Assembly: GCF_024758505.1 (NCBI RefSeq)
Contig: NZ_CP077970.1
Span: 1,240,001-1,304,000 of the forward strand
Source: Bradyrhizobium arachidis
GTDB taxonomy: Bacteria > Pseudomonadota > Alphaproteobacteria > Rhizobiales > Xanthobacteraceae
Direction: 5' to 3'
Length of the DNA stretch: 64,000 nt
Part shown: in pieces, positions 34,766-44,172 of the stretch
How the letters are laid out: each line of letters opens with the position of its first letter
Numbering within the stretch: position 1 is the first letter of the stretch
Notes under the pieces: model-generated
What the model saw: only the letters and a program-made list of their open reading frames with translations
Databases searched by the model: none
What the model was told of the DNA's origin: nothing
Position numbers and translations under genes: made by a program

Positions 34766-37700
34766 ATGAGGCGCATTGACGAGCGCGGCAAATCGCCCAT
34801 TTCGGAATTTGGTGCCAACGAAGGTCGAGGCGCTGAGGGTTCTAGCACTGGGCGGGCTTCTGGTCCGGGTGAAGAGGGCCGGTCATTCAATTCAGTTGTG
34901 GAGCGGATGCGCTCTGATCCTCAGGATTCAGATGCTGCATATTCTCGCGTCCCGCCGCGCGCCAGTGCAGGCCGGTTTGCCGGTCCTCCCGCCGGCCCAC
35001 ATCGACTCCTCGGGGCTGCGCTGCAAGGCGCAATGGGTGGGAGCCGTCGTCGTTTCCGCTCCTTGCCGGAATCCGGCGTGTCGCGATCTGAGGTGGAAGC
35101 GCGGCGCGACGATCCAGAGGCTGAAAGCTCACGAGGACGCTCGCTCCTGTCGCACCCAGCGAGCGGATCAGAAGGGGGGCACGTCCATGATGTGCCCACC
35201 CAGACGGTCCAAGGCGGAGGCCCGCAGCGACCTTATAGACGTGACAGTGGGGGACCAAGTCGAGGCGCAGGCCCCTTGCGTGGCGAGGAGTCCTGGCGCG
35301 CCGATCGAGAGGCGGGAAGCTCGCACGCCGGCAGACGCCCGGCGGATACGCAATCCGTGTCCGAGGGCAGCGGCAGACCAGGAAGGTGGCGCATCGCCAA
35401 TGCGCCGACGCAGCCAATCCAGCGTGAAGGTTCGGAACGATACGATCGTATTTATGATGGCGCAGCAAATCGGGAAGCACGCCCGTCGCGTTCAGATGGC
35501 GGCCGGCGGCGGGCCGATCGAGCGGCCGAACGCGCGCAAACAGGCGGGCGGGCCCCGTACAGCCAATCCGTCTCTGGCTTGAGTGGCGGATCAGGAAGGC
35601 CGCACATCGACCATGCAACTATGCAGAACGTCCAAGGTGCAATACCGGAAAGGCATTCTAGACGATCGGATGAACTAAACGCTGCGCTACGAGAAATCGC
35701 CAGCGCTCGCGACATCGGGATATTCTCACGTGCAGTGGTGCGTTACAGCAATCAGCTGCGGAGGCAGGATCTTTCAGAGTTCCTGCAAATCGCGGCTGCT
35801 CGTTTCGATGTTCGATTTTTGCCGCAGTTGGAAGAAAATATCCGCTCGTCTTGGGGGTACGCCACGACGTGCAACGCGGTGAGCCGCGAAGCCGGAGGTG
35901 AGGCCGGCATGGACGCTTGCCGGGCCTTAGCGGCCCGAGTGTCGCGTCTTGACAAGACGCTTATGAAGCAAATGAATCCCAGTGCCCTCTCGCTCTTCGC
36001 ATCATCGTTCGGTCGGAATCCTTCGGCGGCGGAATGCCGCGCGGCAATCATCAACATCGCCGAATTTTGCTGCGATGAAAGCTTTGCGTTTCAGGAACTG
36101 AAAAATCAAAGTCTGGCATTGCTGGTCAACGGCTTCAGTAAATGTCCAGACGAGGAGAGCTGTGGCCAAGCCACAGAAGCGATCGCCCGCGAGGTTTGTG
36201 AAGCCCGCGTGTCTGAATACATTCCGCAGAACCTGGCGAATCTGGTGAACGGCTTTAGCAAGTGGCCTGAACAGGCACACTGCTCCCAAGCCGCGGGCTT
36301 GCTTGCTGGCGAACTTAGCCGCCGCGCCGCTCGTAGGGACGGGCTATTCGATTTTAATCAGCAGGGACTAGCCAATTTGGTGAACGGGTTCGGCAAGTGG
36401 CCGGAAGACCGTTGCGGCAAGGCTATTGCCGCGATCGCCAAGGAGATCGTCTCACGCCCCGATCAACTTCCTGATTTTACTTCACAGGGACTGGCTAACC
36501 TGGTGAATGGTTTCAGCAAGTGGCCGGAAGAGGAGCACGCCCGCCGAGCCACAGCCGCGATCGGCGAGGAGGTATTTCGCCGCGCCCAAAAGAACGAGCT
36601 CCGCGGTTTTGTCTCGCAGGACTTGGCGAACCTAGTGAACGGGTTCAGCAAGTGGCCAAACGAGGCGGGATGCCGCAAAGGTACTGTCGAAATTGCAGCC
36701 CAATTCTGCCGCCGCGCCGCGCGCGACGCTGAGCTCTCTGATTTTATTCCGCAGCACTTGGCGAACCTGGTGAACGGCTTCAGCAAGTGGCCGGAAGAGG
36801 CAAATCCTGCTCGAGCCGCAGGCTTCATCGGCGCCGTACTCTGTCAACGCGCCACCCGCGCCGACGGGCTCTCTGATTTTACTCCGCAGCACTTGGCGAA
36901 CCTGGTGAACGGGTTCATCAAATGGCCGGAAAAGACGGATTGCAACGAAGCTATCCTTGCGATTGCCGACGAGGTTGTTCACGCCGAGGCAAGCCGGCTC
37001 TCGAGTCTTACTCCACAACTCCTGGCCAACCTGGTAAGCGGTTTCAGTAGCAGGCCCGAGGAAATCTGTCGCCGAGCTACCGTCAAAATGGCGGGTGAGA
37101 TCCTGTCCCGCGCGGACCGTGACGGCCAGTTTCCTGCTTTTGGTCCGCTAGGCCTGGCAAGCTTGGTGAACGGCTTCAGCAAATGGCCGGAACAATGTCG
37201 CGACGTTACAGTCGCGATCGCCAACGAGATCCTCGCGCGCAAAGAAGATCTTTCTGCTTTTGATCCGCAGGGACTTTCGAATCTGGTGAGCGGTTTCAGC
37301 AAGTGGCCGAAAGAGACGATTTGTCACGAGATCACCGTCGCGATCGCCAACGAGATCGCCGCACGCAACGAAGGGCTCTCTGATTTTGATTCGCAGGGAT
37401 TGGCGAGCCTGGCCGACGGGTTCATCAAGTGGCCGGACGAAAGTGGATCTGGTTTGGCAAAAATCGCGATCGCCAAGGAGGTCATTGCACGCGCCGACCT
37501 ACTTCCTGATTTTGCTCCGTCGGAAGTGACGAACCTGTTCAATGCGTTCAGCAACTGGTCGGAGATGGAGGACTGCTTCAAAGCGGCAGGCTTGATCGCG
37601 ACCGAATTCTGCCGCCGCGCCGCCCGCGATGACAAACTGCCTGGTTTTCGTCCACAGCACTTTGCACTCCTGGCTAATGCTTTCGGCAAGTGGCTAAAGG

Positions 37701-40700
37701 GAGAGCTGAACTCCCGCCAAGCCGTAGTCGCAATCGCCGATGCGGTCCTTGGCCATGCGGACGAACTTTCGGTATTTACTCAACGACACTTGGCGGCGGT
37801 GGTGAACGGTTTCAGCAAATGGCCGGAAGAGGATGCCTGTCTGCAAGCTGCAGGTTTGATCGCTGCTGAACTGCGCCGCCGCGCCATCAGCGATGGCGGA
37901 CTTCCTGACTTTAACCCGCAGCAATTAACGAGCCTGGTAAACGGCTTCAGCAAGTGGCCGGAAGAGGAGGACACAGGCCAAGCTATAATTGCCGCCGCAA
38001 GTGAGATCGTCCGTCGGGACGCCGAAGGGCTCTCGCATTTCAATGACGGGCAGTTGGCAATCCTGACAAATGGCTTGAGCAAATGGCCAACAGAAGAGGC
38101 CTGTCTGCAAGCTGCAGGCTTGATCGCCACCGAACTCTGCGGCCGGGCCACGCGACTGCCGGAGTTTACCGAGCAGGGTCTGGCGGTTCTGGTGAACGGA
38201 TTCAGCAAGTGGCCGGAAGAAGAGCCCTCTCGCCTGGGCACAATCGCGATCGCGCGTGAGATCCATCGTCGGGCTGACGGCCTCTCTGTTTTCTCCAGCC
38301 AGGGATTGGCAAACCTGGTCAACGGTTTTAGCAAGTGGCCGGGGGAGGGCGACACGCAACGGGCTGCGCTCGCGATCGCTGATGAGGTCTATCGCCGCAC
38401 CGACCAACTCTCTGTTTTTACGGGACAAGAGCTGGCGAACCTGGTGAGCGGTTTCAGCAAGTGGCCGCAAGAGGATTCCGCTCTCCAGGGCACGATCGCG
38501 ATCGCCAGCGAAGTCCTTCGGCGCACACCGTCTGATTTTACTCAACAGGAGCTGGCTAATCTGGTGAACGGCCTCAGCAAGTGGCCGGGAGAGGAGTCGG
38601 CTCTCCAGGGCACAATTGCGATCGCCAGTGAAGTTCTTTGGCGCCAACCGTCTAGTTTTACTCAGCAGGAACTGGCGAACCTGGTGAATGGCTTCAGCAA
38701 GTGGCCGCAAGAGGAGCCCTCTCGCCTGGGCACAATCGCTATCGCCGGCGAGGTCCATCGCCGCGCTGACAGTCTCTCTGCTTTGACTAGTCAGGGACTG
38801 GCAAATCTGACGAACGGCTTCGGCAAGTGGCGGGACGAGGACACCCGCCGGGCCACAGTCGCGATTGCCGGTGAGGTCTGCCGCCGCAGCGACCAACTCT
38901 CCGCCTTTACTCGGCAGGAGCTGGCAAATCTAGTGAACGGTTTCAGCAAGTGGACGGAAGATGCGAACACGGGCCAAGCCACAGTCGCGATCGCCCGCGA
39001 GGTCCGTCGCGGTAGCGATCAACTCTCTCGGTTTACTCAGCAGGAGCTGGCGAATCTGGCGAACGGCTTCAGCAAGTGGCCGGAAGAGGAGGACGCACGC
39101 CAGGCCACAGTAGCGATTGCAAGTGAGCTCGTTGACGGCGACCGGCTCTCTCGCGCGGATAATCAAGCTCTATCGACGCTGGTGAACGGCTTTAGCAAGT
39201 GGTCGGAAGATACGTACATTTGCCAAACCGCTCTCGTGATTGCGCGTGAGGTCTGTCGCCGCCCGCTCCCCGATTTCACGCCGCTGCAATTGGCATACCT
39301 GGTGAATGGCTTCAGCAAGTGGCCAGAAGAAGCGGCGTGCCGCCGGGCGGTAGTGGACATCGCGCATGGACTCGGCCGCGGAGGCCAACGATTCGGTGCC
39401 TTCACGACGCCTCAGTTCAGCATGATCGCCAATGCCCTGGGGCGAAGTATCACGAGAGGGGAAGATGCAGGGGAGATCATTGAGACCGCTCTTCTGAAGG
39501 ATCGCTTACATCAGCTGGCCCATCACCTGCACTATGCCATTGATCGGATGGCGCACAGCGATGTGCTGACCATTGCCAGCATTTTCAAGGCCCTGGCGAA
39601 AGCCCGGCTGATCGAGGATCTTGGTTTACTCGCACCGACCGGGTTGGATCGGCTCAACCAATTGCTTCGTGCCCCTGAATTTGCCGCTGAGAATAACCTC
39701 GAAACCATGGGCAATCTCTGTGCCGCTCTGGTGCCGCTGGCGCGCAGCCCGCACCTGCGCTGGCACCGGAGACAGGCTCTCTACTTGCTGAACGACCTCC
39801 AACCCGTTGTGGAGCAAAAGATCAAGGCACATTTCAACGCAAGCAAGGCCGAGCAAATCCGTGGGCCGCTCGCCAGTCGCGGTCCCGCCCTCTCGATCTA
39901 TCAGGTGCTCAAATCTCGCGCGGTCTTGGCCAACATGTTCAAGCGCCCGGACGTCGAGGGCAAGAAGTCCGATTTGCGGACGAGGCAGCACGAGTTGAAG
40001 GACGGGACCAGAAAGATCCTCGACAGGACGCGCGACCTCATCCAAGGCGATCTTTCCAATATGAGCTGGAACCTGATCGCGCAGATCGAGGCGGATAGTC
40101 CGGTCGATGCGCTGGACACATTCGTCGAGCAGAATGCGGCAACGATACAGGCCAAATATCAGGCGGCCGTATTCGATGTTCACGAGGTCTTGCGAGCCAT
40201 GGACCACGAGCCCAGGCCCCCACAGGGCGAAGCGGGTCTGATGCGGTTGCCAGTGGTGGACATGCAGGGGCGGCTACTGCCCACGGAGCCCGAAACACGA
40301 TATTCGATTTTTCACAGGCTGACCTCGGGAGCGATAGAGGTGGTGGCGGTGCAGCTGCCAGCAAAGCCGAGCGCTTTCATGCTGGCGCGTACGCTCACGT
40401 ATAAGGGTGTGCCATATCGCATGGACCTGTTCGGCGGCAGCAAGTTGAAGGCACCAAAACGGACCGTGTTGGAGATCGCCGCCCATGCGCCAGGCGAACC
40501 GGCCGCAGCGTCTTCGGGGGGAAAGCTGCTCGCCATTCCCTATGCCGAAACCGCTCCGGGCACGTCGTTCGAGAAGCTGTTGCGCGCCTGGGCGCCGTTC
40601 AAAGAGGCCTATTGGTATACTCAGCGCAGGGGGTTTGCGGCGCCACCAGCCCTGAAGGATCTAGGCCCTCATGACTACGCGCTGGAGGGCGCCTTCCGGC

Positions 40701-43700
40701 TGTTGCTGGCGCCGGACCGCCCGACCCACGAGGCTCACCCCTTCAAACTCACTGGACCGGAAGGCCCGATTGCTTTGCGACCCCACGACGGCTGTGGCTT
40801 CATCAAGGCCTCGCTCGCCGAGCTTATGCCAGCTATTCGCCGGGCTGGCCCCCAGGAAGGCCCCGATCGGATGCCGGCTTTTGGTGAGGCAAGGAGATCG
40901 TCCGTGCCGGCCTCGGCGCTGCAACATTATCCGCGCAACGAGCGGGTGGCGGACGAGGCCCGCAAGAAGACCAAGACTTGGCTTGAGAGCAGAGGAGAGG
41001 GAAGCCTGATAGGCGAGCAGCTGTTTCGCATGGTGACGGCAGGCCACATCGATGGTCCCGGTGCGGTTGCCGTTCCGTCCAGTGATGATGATATCCATGT
41101 GCCGAAGCGCAAGAGCGAGACGTTGACGGGAACGGGAGGCGTGCTGATCGGGCGATCTCCCTATGACAAGCCCAACATGCGCCCGCTCGCCGCCGAACGA
41201 GTCAAGTCGGCAGTTGATGGGGATCCGACTGCGACATTCCTCGATCGATGCGTGGCCATGCAATACAGTTTCAATGTCGCCCAGAAATCGGGGGAAGAGC
41301 TGGCGGCCGACGATCCCAGTTTCTTTGCCAAAGGCATCCTGATCGTGGTGCCGGATGCGATGTGGCCGGCCGACTACGCCGACCGTGGGCTCGTGATGTC
41401 GGCCGAGGACGTCAAGTGCCATTCGAGCTGGACCGAGCGCAAGGACCGCGCCAGGGTAGACACGCCGGTCGATTGCGTCGGCATCCTGCAGGCGACTGAG
41501 GTGTTTGCTCCGGGGTCGTTGGTTGCCGTCCCGACTGACGAGCAGAAAAATCTCGACGGTGACTTCGACGGGGATACCGTCGTTATCATCGGCGACCGGC
41601 CGCAGCTTTATGAGCATGTTCGCCAGTTCGATGAGAAGGAGCAAGCTCGCGGAGTTCGTTCGCTCAAGCCGCCAAAATCGTATACCCCGGCGATCGAGGG
41701 CAACAATTACCAATTCGGTCGTGCCAACCAGATCCTCGCGGCGACGCGGGATGCTTTGGAAATTTACAGCGGCCTGCAGCGCAGCTTTCTGGCGCAGTCC
41801 CATCAAGCACGACGCTGGTTTGCCGAGCGTGCCGTGTTTGGAACTTACGAGGGCGTTCACCACGAGCTACGGCGCGACATCCGTCAGCTACTGAACCAGG
41901 AACAGGTGAGTGGCCAGGATATAGAGGGCAAGCTCGACCGAGCGAGGCGCGAGATCAAGGTCGCAGACCATCCTGTGGCCCACGAGTTTGCCGAGTTGCT
42001 CGTCACCGACCTCCAGGCGTGGGCAGAAAGCAAGGATGAGCAGGTGCTGCCCAAAACAGCCGAAAGCGTTAGCGACACCAAACTGACGGTAAGCCCAGCG
42101 CTGACGGAGCTTTTCCCAAACCTAGCGGAGGCTTATCCGACAGCCATTCACCCACGCGACCGCATCCAGGCCCTGCTCGACCACTATCCTGCGCGCATCG
42201 ATCCGCGTCCGGATGGGTACATTGCGGATGACCTCGTGCAAAGCGCAAGCAACCTCCTGAGCCTCGGTATCAAGGTCGGAACGGATGCCTTCAAATCCGA
42301 CACGAGCGTCGAGCTTTTTATGAAGAAAAGCCAAGGACTCCAGCGGCTGCTGCAACAGACGCCGGGCGTGAAGCCTGTGCCCTATGTCAAGAGCATGGCG
42401 GCAACCCTCAACCACGGCAGGTTCAATGTCGACACGACCTTGGAGGATCTGAAGGACAATCCCACATTGGCGGCTTCAATCATGGAAGCCTCGATTAAGC
42501 TTGCTGCGGAGAAAGGGATTCTGCCTGGCCCCTTTGGCCGACAGCCAGCCGAGGAATCTGCCGTCACTTCAACGCTAACCCGCGAGCAGGCTTCAGAGCG
42601 CGCCCAAATTGAGGCTGCCCGCGCCGCGGCCGAAGAGAAGGAGATCACTGCAGCGGCGCTGCAGGTTGCCGAAAACCTCCGGCAAACGGACATCGATGTG
42701 AAAATGCCCCATCTCGAGAATCGGTTGAGATCGGAGAACTCGCTCAGAGACCAACTCATGGAGATGAATGATGCTTCCGAAGGCGACTCACCGCTAATCA
42801 GCAGTGCCGTTCGCCATGTCTTCGAAGTGCCCGATAAGGACTTTGCGCGTGCCTTCCGGCAAGCCATACTGGCGTTTGACGAGCAAGGCTACGCCGAAAT
42901 CAGCACAACCAACTGGTTCAGGATGAGCGCTCCGACGTTTGTTGGCATGAAGACCGTGCTCGCCACGCCGGATGGCTACCGCTTCGAAACGGAATTCCAT
43001 ACGCCGGGCAGCTACCAGGCCAAAATTGCCAATCACGACACGTATAAGGAGCTGCAGCGACGACGCAGAGGCGATGCACCGGATCCCAGTAAGATGGAGC
43101 AACTCGCGCAGCGCGCTCGAGAGGTCTGCAAAGAAGTTGCGATACCCGAAGGTGTCGGAAACATTTCCCACTGGTCAATCGAAGGGATGCGCACCGGTGG
43201 CGTCGGCGCGGCCTTCGGCTCACAATCTGCCGAACAGTCAAGGACGCTCAAACCTAATGCAAAGGAGGTTGTCGCGGCTCTTGATGGGCGGCCGATCGTG
43301 CTCGTCGGCATGCCCGCTTCCGGAAAATCCACCATCGGCCCCTATCTTGCGCGACGACTGGGGCTACCCTTCATCGATTCCGACAAAAAAATCGAGGCGG
43401 CGGCTCGCATGTCGATAACGGACCTATTTGCGACCAAAGGAGAGCAGCATTTCAGGGACCTCGAGGCGAGGTCGATCGCGCGGTTTCTCGAGAGGGGGCC
43501 GGTGGTGCTGGCAACCGGTGGCGGCGCGTTCATGTGTGAGGAGACGCGGCGCCACGTCGCTGAGAAGGCGGTGTCGATCTGGCTCAATACCGACATAGGC
43601 GAGATCAGGAAACGCCTTAGTCGTGACACCACCCGGCCGCTGTTGCAGACCGCGAACCGGGAGGACAAGATCGCGCAGCTGGTCCGCGAGCGCGCGCCAT

Positions 43701-43849
43701 TCTATCAGCTTGCCGATCTCACGATTGTCCCCGGCCAAAAACGTGACAACAAGAACGCAGATCAATGTGTGGCCGCATTGCATGCTCACCTTTGCGGCGA
43801 GGGGGACGCGGACCGGACACCGGCCAATGTCATGGGAGCTGCACCGTGA
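34766..43849 (+). CDS. Giant SKWP-repeat type III effector (XopAD/RipS family) with C-terminal shikimate kinase domain
   Basis: A 3027-residue protein. Residues 1-310 are Ser/Arg/Gly-rich and disordered, as in T3SS secretion signals. About 26 repeats of 35-42 residues (core LANLVNGFSKWPEE) follow, about 440-1550; this SKWP motif names the Ralstonia RipS and Xanthomonas XopAD effectors. A conserved region (about 1580-2790) contains DGCGFI at 2008, KGIL at 2189 and LDGDFDGD at 2263-2270, reminiscent of cellular RNA-dependent RNA polymerases. The last 190 residues form a shikimate kinase domain: Walker A GMPASGKST at 2848, DSD, FRDLE, GGG and RPLL are all intact. ATG start after GGAG. The paralog at 53401-60216 lacks the kinase. 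Effector status rests on family and context. Confidence 0.85.
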   Translation: MRRIDERGKSPISEFGANEGRGAEGSSTGRASGPGEEGRSFNSVVERMRSDPQDSDAAYSRVPPRASAGRFAGPPAGPHRLLGAALQGAMGGSRRRFRSLPESGVSRSEVEARRDDPEAESSRGRSLLSHPASGSEGGHVHDVPTQTVQGGGPQRPYRRDSGGPSRGAGPLRGEESWRADREAGSSHAGRRPADTQSVSEGSGRPGRWRIANAPTQPIQREGSERYDRIYDGAANREARPSRSDGGRRRADRAAERAQTGGRAPYSQSVSGLSGGSGRPHIDHATMQNVQGAIPERHSRRSDELNAALREIASARDIGIFSRAVVRYSNQLRRQDLSEFLQIAAARFDVRFLPQLEENIRSSWGYATTCNAVSREAGGEAGMDACRALAARVSRLDKTLMKQMNPSALSLFASSFGRNPSAAECRAAIINIAEFCCDESFAFQELKNQSLALLVNGFSKCPDEESCGQATEAIAREVCEARVSEYIPQNLANLVNGFSKWPEQAHCSQAAGLLAGELSRRAARRDGLFDFNQQGLANLVNGFGKWPEDRCGKAIAAIAKEIVSRPDQLPDFTSQGLANLVNGFSKWPEEEHARRATAAIGEEVFRRAQKNELRGFVSQDLANLVNGFSKWPNEAGCRKGTVEIAAQFCRRAARDAELSDFIPQHLANLVNGFSKWPEEANPARAAGFIGAVLCQRATRADGLSDFTPQHLANLVNGFIKWPEKTDCNEAILAIADEVVHAEASRLSSLTPQLLANLVSGFSSRPEEICRRATVKMAGEILSRADRDGQFPAFGPLGLASLVNGFSKWPEQCRDVTVAIANEILARKEDLSAFDPQGLSNLVSGFSKWPKETICHEITVAIANEIAARNEGLSDFDSQGLASLADGFIKWPDESGSGLAKIAIAKEVIARADLLPDFAPSEVTNLFNAFSNWSEMEDCFKAAGLIATEFCRRAARDDKLPGFRPQHFALLANAFGKWLKGELNSRQAVVAIADAVLGHADELSVFTQRHLAAVVNGFSKWPEEDACLQAAGLIAAELRRRAISDGGLPDFNPQQLTSLVNGFSKWPEEEDTGQAIIAAASEIVRRDAEGLSHFNDGQLAILTNGLSKWPTEEACLQAAGLIATELCGRATRLPEFTEQGLAVLVNGFSKWPEEEPSRLGTIAIAREIHRRADGLSVFSSQGLANLVNGFSKWPGEGDTQRAALAIADEVYRRTDQLSVFTGQELANLVSGFSKWPQEDSALQGTIAIASEVLRRTPSDFTQQELANLVNGLSKWPGEESALQGTIAIASEVLWRQPSSFTQQELANLVNGFSKWPQEEPSRLGTIAIAGEVHRRADSLSALTSQGLANLTNGFGKWRDEDTRRATVAIAGEVCRRSDQLSAFTRQELANLVNGFSKWTEDANTGQATVAIAREVRRGSDQLSRFTQQELANLANGFSKWPEEEDARQATVAIASELVDGDRLSRADNQALSTLVNGFSKWSEDTYICQTALVIAREVCRRPLPDFTPLQLAYLVNGFSKWPEEAACRRAVVDIAHGLGRGGQRFGAFTTPQFSMIANALGRSITRGEDAGEIIETALLKDRLHQLAHHLHYAIDRMAHSDVLTIASIFKALAKARLIEDLGLLAPTGLDRLNQLLRAPEFAAENNLETMGNLCAALVPLARSPHLRWHRRQALYLLNDLQPVVEQKIKAHFNASKAEQIRGPLASRGPALSIYQVLKSRAVLANMFKRPDVEGKKSDLRTRQHELKDGTRKILDRTRDLIQGDLSNMSWNLIAQIEADSPVDALDTFVEQNAATIQAKYQAAVFDVHEVLRAMDHEPRPPQGEAGLMRLPVVDMQGRLLPTEPETRYSIFHRLTSGAIEVVAVQLPAKPSAFMLARTLTYKGVPYRMDLFGGSKLKAPKRTVLEIAAHAPGEPAAASSGGKLLAIPYAETAPGTSFEKLLRAWAPFKEAYWYTQRRGFAAPPALKDLGPHDYALEGAFRLLLAPDRPTHEAHPFKLTGPEGPIALRPHDGCGFIKASLAELMPAIRRAGPQEGPDRMPAFGEARRSSVPASALQHYPRNERVADEARKKTKTWLESRGEGSLIGEQLFRMVTAGHIDGPGAVAVPSSDDDIHVPKRKSETLTGTGGVLIGRSPYDKPNMRPLAAERVKSAVDGDPTATFLDRCVAMQYSFNVAQKSGEELAADDPSFFAKGILIVVPDAMWPADYADRGLVMSAEDVKCHSSWTERKDRARVDTPVDCVGILQATEVFAPGSLVAVPTDEQKNLDGDFDGDTVVIIGDRPQLYEHVRQFDEKEQARGVRSLKPPKSYTPAIEGNNYQFGRANQILAATRDALEIYSGLQRSFLAQSHQARRWFAERAVFGTYEGVHHELRRDIRQLLNQEQVSGQDIEGKLDRARREIKVADHPVAHEFAELLVTDLQAWAESKDEQVLPKTAESVSDTKLTVSPALTELFPNLAEAYPTAIHPRDRIQALLDHYPARIDPRPDGYIADDLVQSASNLLSLGIKVGTDAFKSDTSVELFMKKSQGLQRLLQQTPGVKPVPYVKSMAATLNHGRFNVDTTLEDLKDNPTLAASIMEASIKLAAEKGILPGPFGRQPAEESAVTSTLTREQASERAQIEAARAAAEEKEITAAALQVAENLRQTDIDVKMPHLENRLRSENSLRDQLMEMNDASEGDSPLISSAVRHVFEVPDKDFARAFRQAILAFDEQGYAEISTTNWFRMSAPTFVGMKTVLATPDGYRFETEFHTPGSYQAKIANHDTYKELQRRRRGDAPDPSKMEQLAQRAREVCKEVAIPEGVGNISHWSIEGMRTGGVGAAFGSQSAEQSRTLKPNAKEVVAALDGRPIVLVGMPASGKSTIGPYLARRLGLPFIDSDKKIEAAARMSITDLFATKGEQHFRDLEARSIARFLERGPVVLATGGGAFMCEETRRHVAEKAVSIWLNTDIGEIRKRLSRDTTRPLLQTANREDKIAQLVRERAPFYQLADLTIVPGQKRDNKNADQCVAALHAHLCGEGDADRTPANVMGAAP
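36080..39440 (+). repeat. SKWP tandem repeat array within the giant effector
   Basis: About 26 degenerate coding repeats, 105-126 bases each. Some pairs are closer to each other than to their neighbours: the units near 38230 and 38720 share EEPSRLGTIAIA, and two adjacent units near 38470 and 38590 share SALQGTIAIASEV. This shows recent internal duplication. Confidence 0.9.
43256..43790 (+). other. Shikimate kinase-like domain of the giant effector
   Basis: Begins LDGRPIVLVGMPASGKSTIG. It keeps the P-loop, FIDSDKKIE (shikimate-binding Asp), HFRDLEARSI (Arg), ATGGGAF and TTRPLLQT (lid Arg). These are the residues needed for phosphoryl transfer to shikimate in AroK. Being in frame with the effector, it would travel with it. 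Confidence 0.85.
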
Positions 43850-44172
43850 CACTCGCCGCTCACAACGCTTCCTGACCGATGTCACGCCGAGCCATCGTGC
43901 TGAACGGTCTCTTCGCCTCGCGCGCTCTCGCCACTCGATCCTCCCCGAGGCAGCTACGGTTGATTACGACACGTGTTTTCGATCGGTAAAACGCGAGCAC
44001 GCCGCTAGCGAAATCAGTCGTCCACCATGACTGGCCGCGGCAATGCGCCGCTGATCCCGTTGGCCAGCGTGGCAACTTCGGCGAAATAGTGGTCCACCGC
44101 GCTGCGAGCGGTCGTCGTGCCGGGGTGACGGAAATTCAGGCAGATTCCCTCGTGCGACCGGCTGACCCACAC

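Noticed and set aside
34776..35582. A 268-residue frame overlapping the N-terminus of the large SKWP gene
   Set aside because: It is a shadow of the GC-rich, low-complexity N-terminus. The paralog supports the annotated frame through shared GEEGRSFNSVVERMR-like sequence.
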